64,000 bases of DNA from Colius striatus (Eukaryota; Chordata; Aves; Coliiformes; Coliidae), in the NCBI RefSeq assembly GCF_028858725.1, contig NC_084768.1, forward strand, positions 31,650,664-31,714,663, given 5' to 3'. The notes beneath the pieces are model-generated. The model was not told the DNA's origin. It ran no database searches and saw only the letters and a program-made list of their open reading frames with translations. The translations under genes and the position numbers were made by a program. This document shows positions 1 to 32,550 of the stretch, in pieces. Every line of letters starts with the position of its first letter. Position 1 is the stretch's first letter.

Positions 1-166
1 TCAGCTTAGCACAAGTGTGAAGGGACACGTGGCCATCAAAATCTAGAAAGGTGTTGTCAAAATACCTGTCCCAGTTTCCAGAAATCTCTTAAGAGGCCCT
101 TAGACATTCAGGGCCTAGCTGCCTCTTGCTCCATCAAACCTGCTAGGATACATATGCTGGACTGAC

Positions 167-22133
<21,967 letters not shown>

Positions 22134-22236
22134 GTCCGGCGAGGCCCCGCCCCGCGGCCCCTGACCCGCGGCCTCGCCCCGCCCCCGCGGCTGACCCGGA
22201 AGCGCCGCTCTCCCGGGGCAACGGGCCGGCGCCGCC
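22134..22236. promoter_or_regulatory. Shared bidirectional SZT2/MED8 promoter core
   Basis: Only 103 bp separate the SZT2 ATG (minus) from the MED8 ATG (plus), so both 5' UTRs and the core promoter must fit here or overlap the other gene. Visible elements are GC boxes CCCCGCCCC at 22145-22153 and CCCCGCCCCC at 22177-22186, and an ETS/GABP-type CCGGAAG at 22196-22202. There is no TATA box. GC plus ETS sites without TATA are typical of ubiquitously active divergent promoters. Transcription start sites cannot be placed by eye. Confidence 0.85.
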
Positions 22237-25200
22237 ATGCAGGTGAGGGCTGCGCTGGAGGCCGCGGCTCGGCGCGGGGCAGAGGGCGGCTCAGCGCGGG
22301 GCAGAGGGCGGCTCGGGGGCGCGGCGGGACGGGCCAGGGCCAGAATGCGGCGAGAAGGCGGCGCGGGCCCGCACAGGCCGCGGGCGGGAGGCCGGTGCGG
22401 CCCTTCCGTGGCGGGGCCGGGCCCCGCGTTTCTGGGCCTCCCGGCACGGACGTGCCAAGCTCCGCGGGCTCGGTCTGCTGGCGGTGGCCGGGGCCGCTGC
22501 AGCCCTTGGCCCGGCCCTGGCGGGGGCTGCGGCCGCCGAGCGGCTGTTCTCCCCGCCAGGCCGCGGCGGTCATGCCTGAAGCGGCCTGGGTGGGAGGCTG
22601 AGCTCGGCCTCGAGCAGCTGGTACAATTCTCGCTTCTGCAGCAACCTTCTCTTGCTGCACAGCTGCAGGGTGGGTGCGGGTACGGATGCCCAAGTACCCC
22701 TCTCCTTTTCAGCCCTTGCTGCAGCCCATGGTGGGAGTCATCGAACCGAAGGCCCACCTGCCCAACAGCTTTGCTAGGCAAGAAGCCCATGCCCTAAAGA
22801 AGCTGTGAGAGCAAAATAAGCTGCTGATGTAGTTCTGTATAATAGTGCCTACAGTATATATATACTGCCCACACATCCCTTGTGTTTAATAGCTTTGAAT
22901 GAATTTGCACTGATGGATCTCGTTGCTTTTTGAAAGGCTGTGAGTTTTCAGCATCCATAGAGTTCAGTGGAAAAGAGTTGCAGTGGTTAAGGAAGGGTTA
23001 AGGGGCTGTGAGGGTCCACCTCCTTTTGGTTTGCTTGAAGCTGCTACCTACTGGCTTCACACAAATCTCCTGGTTGTCCTGCCAGAAAACAAAGTGAAAA
23101 TGGATTGTCCTGCAATTCTTTGTCTTTTGGTTTTCTTTTGTTGTCTTTCCTCATTTCAGCCACTTGAACATACCCATTTCTTCTCTGGTTTTAATTGCTG
23201 CATCTGTGGGACTGATAAATACTTTTAAATCATCCTTGGTGGCTTTATTTATATATATATTGCAACTCTATTCCTTTGCAGTCAGGATAGACACACAAGA
23301 GTGACACATAATATGCGAGAGGCAAATGAGGCGTGCATTTGTAGGGTGGCATAATGACACCTGCTTTTCTGTTGCTTTCCTCATAAATCCTGTTATTGCT
23401 TTTACTTCCTTGACTGCTTCTTGAGGCTCAGGCAGATGTTTTCATGGATTACCCTTAGATAAATCCAGAGATTTCCTTTCTGAGTGATAACATTATCAGA
23501 TCAGAGAATGCCATTGGATACAGAAAGTCAGGAGTGTTTGCTCTTCTTTCCCTTTGTTTTGCCACATGTGTTGCTTTACATTTGCCTGCTCTGAATTTCA
23601 CCATTACCTCTCAGTGGCTCCTTATCAAGAGGTCCTTCAGCAACCCCTCCCATGTGCCCTATCTTTACTACGTCAGGGCAATTGCTAAGGAACTCCTTAA
23701 AGCACTCCTTGAATGTTGCATAGCCAGGGAGAGGCACAGCATTCCTTAGAAACACGGGTCAGCTTTATTTGCATGCATGCTTTGCAGTGTTTAGTCTGCT
23801 TCCAGCCCTTAGTGGCTCTAAAGAGCCTACGAAAGAAGGAAGCTTGGAGTTTGCTGCTGCCCCAGGAGCAATGTGTGTGCAATAGGATTTGTTTCACCCT
23901 CTTGAGGGCTTCTTGGATAAGCACAGGCAATGGGCCAGGTGAGTTGTCGTGGGTGCATACACCTGGCACCCTGCAGTAAAATGCTGGCCAGGAGCCCAGC
24001 TTGTGCTGCAGGCTTTAGTTCAGCACACAAACACCAGGCACACAAACAGTTGTAGGCTCATTTTGTAATTGCACAGAAGCTGACTAGTCGCATCACAGGG
24101 TGTAAGAGAGGGCTTTTGTCCCCAGGGGGGACACCCAGCAAGCTGCTCTGCGAGTCCACTCCACAGACTAGGGGTCACATTTTAACAAAGTTGACTCAGC
24201 TGTTTGTTCTAAGGTGGTTAAGTGGTGGCTACAAAAAGCCCTCATAGCCCTGTGAGACTATAAATAGAGTAATTTTTTGTGTCCTCATGAACGTGGAAGA
24301 AACCCAACAGTCCAGTGAAGCTCACACTGGCCCTGTGTATTTAAACAGAACAACAACAAACCCAATAGCAAGTGTGCCAACAGCCTGAGTCACTCTGTCT
24401 GCTTTCCCAATCAGCATTCCCTTTCCTTTATTTGATTGCTTTGTCCCACCCTCCTCATGGATTATTATTGTTCAGTTCTCGACTTACATGAGCAGTTCAT
24501 TAGGGCTGGGGCTTTAATTATGTTTTGTGCAATAGTATGAATAAGTTAGAATAGATAAGATTCTGGAGGGTTTTTGCAAGAGTCAAAGATATGCCTTGGT
24601 GTCTTTGTCAATAGAGCCCCCTGACCCGACGCTTTGTCACCATCCTTGCTCTCCTGGGGATGTCTGTGAAAAAGGTTATTTAAACAACATAATCGAGGGC
24701 AAAAGGCAGGAGGTGACGTGTGTGTGTCAGTATGTGCAGTCTCTGCCACGGCAGGGCCTCCAGCAGACTGTAAGGCACAAGGAGAATAGATGCTGCCAGT
24801 TTCTTTAGCAGCTGGAAGTGGTGTTTTGGCAGGAAGAAAGTAAAGAGTGAGTTGAAGGGCAGAAACTGGAGTCTTTAGGCCATGGGCCTGACACTCATTT
24901 TGCAAAGGGCTGTTTTGGATGAAGACATAGCTGTGCCCATGAGTCATGGCAGAAGAGGTTGAGGGAACACTAATCTGCTTTGAGCTGAGTTAGCTTAAAT
25001 GGTTCATGAAGGTGACACGAGCTGGTTTCAGTGACTTTGCCTGATGTGATAAAAACCAGATATAAGTGGTAATGTCTCACAACACTCATCTAGACCTTAA
25101 AGAGGACAGCTAGCCAAAGGTTTGTCTCAAGCACAAGTCTCTTGCCTAAATGATCTGACCCAAGAGAAAGAAGTTAGTGTGAAACCATAAGAGTTTCATC

Positions 25201-28200
25201 TTCAGAGTCTCTGCTTCCCACGAAAAAAGATGCTTTCTGTAGGAGAGACTGGACTACAGATGCATGTGTGTGGATCCACGACACCTTGGGGAGTTGTTAC
25301 ATTTTGTCCTCACTCCTTGCCTGTCTTGCCTTTTTTTTTAGAGAGAGGAGAAGCAGCTGGAGCTGACCCTGGAGGCACTCATCAGTCAGGTGGCTGACCT
25401 GAAGAACTCCTTGGTCAGTTTTATCTACAAGCTGGAGAATGAATATGACCGCCTCACATGGTAAGGTGGCTGACAGAGCTGGGGGAGCTGTCAGTTACTG
25501 CTGAAGCTCTTCCAGACTCAGCTCAAAGCACCACAAAATATGATTAAAAAATCACCAGTCTGTTGCCAGTAGGTTTAAATTTGCTGTTTTCATTTCCACC
25601 AGAAAACCAGTTGAAGTCCATTGGTTTCATGCTGTATGGTAATAGAGTCATGCTAACACCTTTTAATGTAGACACCTTATGAGAACTAGACTTGCATCTA
25701 CAGTGACTGGAAGCTTCTTGGGGAAAGTGTCTGAGACACCCACACACACTATAAAATGAGCAATGGTTCTTTCTGCATTCCTTGACCTTTCTGGCTTTTT
25801 TTGGCTCTGCTATAAACTGAACTCTCGTGTTTTGCTGGTTCTGCATATTTTAGCAGACAGTTTGAGAGATTTTCAAGGTGGCATTCTCTTCCTGATGGAG
25901 CATAAAGATGTTATAGCTTAATAGACTATCTTAGATAGTCTAGCTCTGCAGCAAAGCTTCACAGGCAGTGAGCAATTATGGTTAATGTTGCAGAAGGCAG
26001 AAGAGTTGATGAATTCCCCAGAGTGAGCAAGCTAAAGGGACCTCCTTGACAACTTTATCAGTTATTTTGCTTCATTATTGCTTAGTCTGGATAGCCAAGC
26101 TATAAATATTGTATGTGCAGTATGTAGCTGTACGGCTTAGGATGTAAATGGTTTCTCAGACCTTTCTCCAGAATTGCACTGGGAGACTTGGTGATAAAGA
26201 AAGCTTTGCCTCTCTGGATGTTACTGAAATCCCAAACAACTGCCACTTCTAGTGCTACTGATTGTAACACCCTTGAGCTGTTTGCAGTAGGTACTGGCAT
26301 TTGTCCACACCTGCGTGTTCAGCCCTGGTTTTTACTGCTTACTGTCTGATTTGATGAGTAATAGTGTAATTTCTTCACTTCTCAGCCATTTGAGCAAAGA
26401 AAAGATAAAAGCTGTCTGTGGCATCCCCTTCCATGTTTTGTCTTCTATTTACTTTCCCAGGCCTTCAGTTCTGGACAGCTTTGCATTGCTCTCAGGGCAG
26501 CTAAACACCTTGAATAAAGTGCTGAAGCATGAGAAGACCCCACTATTGCGAAACCAGGTTATCATACCCCTAGTGCTGTCTCCAGACCGCGATGAGGAGA
26601 TCATGGTAAGAAACTTCTCTCTGAATGCTGGCCCTGGAGTATCAGAAAATGGTTGTGTATCAGCTCCACTTTGCTAGTCCTTGTGCTTGGTGTTCTTCAG
26701 GTCTGGGTGTAGAGAAAGAAAATGCAATCAGTAGTTCTGCCTGGGAGTTTCTTGGCTGAGGCGCTTTCACTTACAAACGCTTGCACTGGATATGCTTTAC
26801 AGGGGGTATTCTTCTTCATAAATATGTTCATCATTTGCATGATGTTGGGGCTGGAATATAGTGTCATCTCGTGTAACTGGGAGGTCTCCTTGCAAGCTGC
26901 TGGTTTTCTTTGCTGTGGCTGTGCTGTTTCTGTCAGACATCTTCATGTAGATGTGCACTGAACAATATGATGTTACAGAACCTCTGGCATACGCTGGCAA
27001 CGTTTACTCTCTGCTTGGGTGAGAACACATTCCAACTGTTGCTGGCCATGCTGGTGGGATTTGCACTGCTGACCCCCAGGGGTTGCTCTGACTAAACAGG
27101 CACAGTGCACACTGCTAGACAAATTGCTGAAACTTCCTAAGGCTCTCCAAATCAGGGTTTCCCCACAGCACACTGCTGACCTTGTTCCAGCACCATGGCC
27201 TGTGCTCTGGTTGTGTGAGCTGTGTGAGTGCTGGACTGGCAGAGGAGGCTCTGAGTGTGGCTTCTCCAACTCTTGCAGCGGCAGACAGAGGGCCGTGTGC
27301 CGGTGTTCAGCCATGAGGTAGTGCCTGACCATCTTCGGACTAAGCCTGACCCTGAGGTGGAGGAGCAGGAGAAGCAGCTGATCACAGATGCAGCTCGAAT
27401 TAGCCCTGATGTGGCACAGGTATGTGAAGAAGGGTGTGATACTTATGCCTTAGTCCTAGGGCTTTAGCACTGCTTCCTTCACCCTTCCATCTGAGAGTTT
27501 TCTTCTTTGCTGTGTCCTTTTGGGCCTGAGACTCCTCCACCTGACCCTAGCTGAGGTTTCACAAACCAAAGGTATCCAGCCTGCTGGCCATTCACAGGAG
27601 GTGCCATCGGAGCACTCAGAGAAAGGCAGAGGCTATCCTGTCCCCATAATGCCCTCCTGCATACATCAGCGCTGGTCCTAGGCTCTCTTACTGTGTTTGG
27701 TTACACAGACCCTGGCAAGAGAAAGCTTGTTCATTGACTTTGCTGATTTATACTGAGTTGGAGATATGCTGATGGTTTCTGATGGTTTTTGTTTTGCAGA
27801 AACAGATCCAAAGTCTGAACAAAATGTGCTCAAATCTGCTGGAGAAAATCAGCAAGGAGGAGCGTGAATCTGAAAGTGGAGGTACGTCACTGAGGTGGGA
27901 GTGGGGTACAGAGTCCAAGGAGCAGGCTTGAGGGAGTAGTGTCAAAGGAGGGAAATCAGAGTGCTTGAAGCATGAGAAATGCAGATGAGCAGCACAGATG
28001 AAAGCAATCCAGAGCATGCAAGATTGGCTGTCCTTGGAGTCCCCTCATTGAAAAGGAGTCCTGTGGGTGTGGTGTGTCCTGCTTGTGGCACCTATGCATG
28101 GCATGAAGGTCATTCCAACCCTTTGCTCTAGCCTTCTTTGAGGAGGTGGTAAGTATGTACCAAGAAAACATCCCAATCAAGTTGGATTAATAAAAACAGC

Positions 28201-31200
28201 TGTGAAAATGCAGCGGCAGGGAATGGGAAGCCTCTTAGCCATTTTCCTAACGGGTCTGCAGCACGTTTGTTGGCAGGTTTTGTGTGATGTCCTCTAGATG
28301 TTGGCTGCCTCAGAACCTTTTCTGGTTCTGACTCTGATGCAGACCATCTTTATTGTCTTGGTCTCTGCCATCAGCTGTTTGCTATTCCTGGGAGCACTAT
28401 GCACAACTCTCAAAGGTAGTGCATGGGGGTTGGAGGAGAGTGTTACATACCTAGTGTTAGCAAGGTTCTGTCTGGTGTGTGGCAGAGGAACTTGCAGAAA
28501 ACACAGTGCTCATTACCTGCTATAGGATCCAGCATGGAAGAGCCTTTAGTGGAAACATTCTCCTAGTCATGGAGGAGTTGCCTCCCTCTGTCCTTCGCTG
28601 AGCCGCAGATGCCCTGCTCTCAGTGGAGAAGCTCTTGGGTTGCTACTGTCCCTGGATTTTGCAGCTTCTTTGACCCCGCTGAGACTCTTGTAGGAGGGTG
28701 AGGGAACACTGGAAGGGGCTGCCCAGATGGGTTGTGGAGTGTCCTTCTCTGGGGACATTCAAAACACCTGGACAAGTTCCTGTGTGACCTACAGGTGGTC
28801 CTGCTCTGGCAGGGGGGTTGGACTGGATGGTCTTTCAAGGTCCCTTCCAGCCCTTGACATTCTGTGATTCTATGACAAGTACATTCAGGACCAGCTATGC
28901 TACTTTTTAGTTTGGATTGCTAAAATGCTCCAGAAATCACTTGGGTTTTTTCCCACAGGTTTACGCCAGAACAAGCAGACTTTCAACCCTGCAGATACCA
29001 ACGCGCTGGTGGCTGCTGTGGCCTTTGGGAAGGGCCTATCAAACCGGAGGCCCCCTGGCTCTGGAGGATCTGTCCAGTCTGGCCAACCAGGAGCTGGTGC
29101 CATCATTGCCGGAGCTTCGGGCATGCAGCAGGTCCCAATGTCAGGTGCATCAGCTCAGCAGCAGCCAATGCTGGCAGGAGTGCAGATGCCACAAGCAGGA
29201 CAACCAGGTAAATAACTTGTTTATCTGAGAGCAAGTAAGACAAATGCAGATGCAGGGATTCTTCTCCAGTCACTTTTTAGACATAACTGAATGAGTTCCT
29301 TTCCAGCCTTAACAACGTGAGTCAGGTTTAAGAGTGGAATAATACCTGCTTAAAATTGGCTCAGAGGTTGAAATGGATCCCAGCCATCCAGTTTCAGCTT
29401 CTTAACTCACACTGCAATACCATTTTCATAATAGACTTGGTGAGTATAGGAATCAACAGGGAGGGAGATCACAGTGTAGCTTTGCAGGGATCTGCGCTGG
29501 GGGTTTTGCTGTCAAGTTGTGGGTAGGCAGTAAAGTGGAAAAGCTTGATGGCAATGACTTATTTAAGTAAGAAAAAAATCAAAAACTCTGTGTAAAGAGC
29601 TGTAGAAAGATTTTTATATGGCAGATGACTTCACTTGATAGTAGTATATTGCATCTGTATGAATGTGAAATGCAGAGCAACTTGACTTTACGTATCCAGC
29701 ACCTGGACTCTAACCCAGTTACTTGTTTTTGTGAAGTAGATCCTTGATATAATGGTTCTGCAAAGATATTAATTAGATGTTCAGTGGGGCAAAATGCAAA
29801 CCAAATGTTAGGAATTACTTGGAAGAGAGAAACAAAGGTTATCATTAGGTCCTTGTACAAATCCACAGGGCACCCACACTTGCGATATTATGTGCAGTTC
29901 TGATCTCTGCTACTGGGAATAGCTTTGGGCTAGGGAGAAGAAAGTATGGAAGCCCATAAAATCCCAAATTGTGTAGAGCAGGTGAAGAGCAGACTATCAT
30001 TTGCTATTTCACATGATACAGAAGGATTAATGAAAGTGCACCGATGAAAGTACCGGCTTGTAGATTCAGAACGAAAGGGAGATGCTTGTCAGAATGCTAA
30101 ATAACTGTCCTGGAGAGCGTATTGCCAAGTGTCTGACAGGTAGCTGAAGTTTATATGAGATGGAAAAGTAAGTAGGCAGGTAAATTTCTGGATGAAAAAT
30201 CAGTCAACGGCTAATTCAGAAGATACCATCTGTGACTAATTGACGGATTCCTCCTGAAAGGTCCTCTGCTGGCAGGAATGGGTTTGGCCTGGGGGACCTG
30301 CAGACCTAACCCTGGTACTGTCATTCTTATGTTCATGTCAATTGAGATTTTGGATATCAGATTTCCTAATTAGTGTTTTCTTGCCTGTATAATGACTATT
30401 GTTCAGAAATTGAACTTGAGCAACAATATTAATCCAAAGTTAATTATGTATTTATGTAAGAGTTAGAAAGTAATTTCCACTGTGATTTGGAAACAAAGGA
30501 GGCCTCTGTGATTCCTGGCTGCACACCCACAGCTACTGTCTCCAGGATGGAAGACAGTCACTTCTGTACATCAGGCAGAGTGTGCTCGTAACAGGAGCAC
30601 CTATCCAGCCTGTGTTACTGGGCAGTTCTCTCGTGATAAGAGCAGCTATACTGGGTCAGTCTCACTATCCTGCTTTTAATTAGTGCTCAGAGCCGAGGCT
30701 GAAAGAATACAAGAACAAAGTACAGGCTGACAACGGTTTTTGTTTAGGGATTTTAAGCCAGAGTTGGGTTTGAGACCAGGAGCCATCAGTTTGTGCAGTT
30801 CCTTTTTGAACCACAATTTAGAGCTCTACCCCACCTATGGCAATATATCCCACAGCTTCAGCACATTTCAGTCTTTTGCCTGATGATTTTACCACACATT
30901 TCCCTCTTTACTCATGTTGTGAGAAAAACAGCAAATGATCATTCCCCAGCTGCTTCCTCTGTGCTAGTTTCCATGTTTTTGGAAGTCTGTCATGGCCTCC
31001 TCCCTTTCTTCACTGTACTTTCTTTTCCTGGCAGATGAGCCCTGCTCTGTTTAATATGTCTGTGTGACAACTGTAGCTTGGACCATCCTCATCACTCTTA
31101 TCTGCACCTTTTCTGTTTGTTTTCAAGACTGGAACACCAGAACCACTCACAGTGTTCAGGTGGGAGTGAACCATTCAGTCCTGTTCACTCTTCCTTTTGG

Positions 31201-32143
31201 AGTCAAATCTATTTGTCTATTGATTGTTAGCACTGAAGTGGTATCAGATTGTCTGCCAATTCATGTCAGGCACTGACCCACTTTGGATATGTCTAAGAAA
31301 GTTGAATAATCTTTATTCATTTGTCCATTTCCTCATCAAATCTTTTCTTGTCTTGCTGAAGGTTTTCTTTTCAGAAGTTGTCCTTTTCTCTCTGTTCTAA
31401 TTTGAACACACCTCCACTTGCCCAAGGAGTGTTCTTTGAATGTCCATCTGTGCTCCTCTTTAATCCCTGCCTTTTTGTTTATTTTTCCAGTCATCTTAGT
31501 TTTGTCTAGCACTGTGCACTTACTGTAAGCTGCTAGTGTGATGCCTTTGAACACACTCCACATGTGATTGGTATCAGTAAAGAGGAGTAACACCCAAGAG
31601 TTGGATGTGGTTAAGAGAAATTAAAAGATCTGAAAGAGGCTTAGGAATTTAAATATACACCCTGACCTTAAATAATGCTACATGGAAGGGGACACAGACT
31701 GCTGTGTCTGCCTCTGAAATGGAAGCAGAGATCGGTCTGAGTGCTTCTGTGAGACTGAACAAGTCCCACTCTCCCATTGGAGCCTCCTGACAAAGAGAAA
31801 AGCTCGTTTAAGAAGGAACAAGCACAGAATTTTATGGGACGGCAGGGGGATGCCAGAATTGTCAAGGAGATTTCTCAACAGAGAAACACACCAATTTGTG
31901 GAGGAGACTGGCTGTGTCAGGTCAGAAGCTGGAAGAAGTTGCAGCAGGCAAGCCCAGTGCGGTATCTGGAGTGGAAAGGGCAGAGCCCAGACAGGGCTGT
32001 TGTGAGTCATGCGAGCTCCTGAGCAAACGTCCTCTCACTGAGCTGATTTTGCACTGCATTTCTTATTTCTCTCTCCAGGAAAAATGCCAAGTGGCATAAA
32101 AACAAACATTAAATCTGCCTCAATGCATCCGTATCAGAGATGA
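22237..32143 (+). CDS. MED8: MED8, Mediator complex subunit 8 (complete, 7 coding exons, 268 aa)
   Basis: MED8 is a head-module subunit of Mediator, which bridges transcription factors and RNA polymerase II. Its C-terminal helix anchors MED18-MED20. Coding segments: 22237-22242, 25342-25460, 26461-26605, 27279-27419, 27800-27881, 28959-29207, 32079-32143 (TGA at 32141-32143). They sum to 807 nt, i.e. 268 codons plus stop, the same length as human. Conserved runs are [106 protein letters not shown]-like sequence, and the end SASMHPYQR. The N-terminal half is helical or coiled-coil-like; the tail is Gln/Gly/Ala-rich. The first coding exon holds only ATG CAG. Upstream it shares a promoter with SZT2. 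Confidence 0.97.
22266..22315. repeat. 22-bp tandem duplication in MED8 intron 1
   Basis: The unit GGCTCGGCGCGGGGCAGAGG plus GC occurs at 22266-22287, repeats with one change at 22288-22309, and a partial third copy begins at 22310. It lies inside the CpG island about 30 bp after the first MED8 donor. Confidence 0.9.
22890..23720 (-). mobile_element. Ancient CR1/L3-type LINE remnant
   Basis: Diverged text matching the remembered reverse-complement order of the old amniote CR1/L3 consensus: a CTTTTTGAAAGGCTGTGAG segment, TTGAACATACCCATTTC, GCAGATGTTTTCATGGATTA, TTGCTTTACATTTGCCTGCT and CTGAATTTCACCATTACCTC. The order is right but there are many substitutions and gaps. Confidence 0.5.
25461..26460. 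other. MED8 intron 2 (1.0 kb, nothing recognised)
   Basis: Ordinary AT-richer intron ending in the acceptor CTTTCCCAG. No repeat seen. Confidence 0.6.
26606..27278. other. MED8 intron 3 (0.7 kb, nothing recognised)
   Basis: Starts GTAAGAAAC and ends CTCTTGCAG. No exon or repeat seen. Confidence 0.6.
28690..28876 (+). mobile_element. CR1 LINE 3' end, 5'-truncated
   Basis: Lies in MED8 intron 5, sense to the gene. It reads GGGAACACTGGAAGGGGCTG, TGTCCTTCTCTGGGGACATT, CTGGACAAGTTCCTGTGTGA, GGGGGTTGGACTGGATGGTC and a terminal CATTCTGTGATTCTATG. It ends about 80 bp before the exon 6 acceptor. Confidence 0.93.
29820..30335 (+). mobile_element. Ancient CR1/L3-type LINE 3' end
   Basis: The left part resembles the ORF2 end (TGTACAAATCCACAGGGCAC, TATTATGTGCAGTTCTGATC). 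The right end resembles the old amniote consensus, with CTGGTACTGTCATTCTTATG as the terminus. It is strongly diverged; the family assignment is from memory. Confidence 0.5.
30640..31290 (-). mobile_element. Ancient CR1/L3-type LINE 3' end, opposite orientation
   Basis: Begins AGAGCAGCTATACTGGGTCA, the reverse of the old amniote tail, and continues TTCCTTTTTGAACCACAATT, CCACAGCTTCAGCACATTTC, CACCTTTTCTGTTTGTTTTC and CACTCACAGTGTTCAGGTGG. The segment order follows the remembered reverse consensus. Confidence 0.5.
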
Positions 32144-32550
32144 GCTGAGCTAAACCAGACCCGGGGAACAGCAGTTACCAGCATTGTTCCTGATGCAGCC
32201 ACCACACCTGGATTTCTTCTAGGACTCCCAAATCCCTTCACATACCCATAGATCATATCCAGGGTGACAGAGGTTGTGAGGCCTTTCCCTGGGTTCTTAT
32301 TTACTGCTAGGGGGCTTGTGTGGAGCTGCTTGTGGCAATGCCTCCTGGACACAAGTACTTCTCTGTTCAGTCAGAGCAGAGGACTTTGCTTCTGGTACTG
32401 ATCCCATCTTCTTCACGTCTGATCTGGAAGACAACTGCCCTTTCCTGATACAGAACCTGAAGAACTGCACAGAGCACTCTGTTCCTTGTTTCTGCATGTT
32501 GTTCTTTCTTTACTCCCTCTTGTTTAATAAAGACCTTGTTATGTGAGACT
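32144..32550 (+). terminator. MED8: MED8 3' UTR and poly(A) signal
   Basis: The canonical AATAAA lies at 32526-32531, about 380 nt after the stop. Further AATAAA-type hexamers occur at about 33100-33123 and could give longer transcripts, but the first is the simplest end. Confidence 0.75.

Larger units (their letters stand above)
22243..25341. other. MED8 intron 1 (3.1 kb)
   Basis: Begins in the CpG island, then holds a probable ancient LINE remnant (about 22890-23720) and short AT runs at 22855-22865 and 23247-23260. The acceptor is a poly-T tract ending TTTTAG at 25341. No further exon is supported. Confidence 0.7.
29208..32078. other. MED8 intron 6 (2.9 kb)
   Basis: Holds two probable ancient LINE tails in opposite orientation (about 29820-30335 plus, and about 30640-31290 minus). 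The rest is unassigned. It ends at acceptor CTCTCTCCAG, 65 coding nucleotides before the MED8 stop. Confidence 0.6.

Noticed and set aside
1-166. A further SZT2 exon at the left edge
   Set aside because: The frame continuing from exon 20 reaches a stop, and no segment resembles the next part of human SZT2; the donor at 166 is good.
22237-22797. A 186-codon plus-strand ORF beginning at the MED8 ATG
   Set aside because: Only the first two codons are MED8; the rest is intron 1 after a clear GTGAGG donor.
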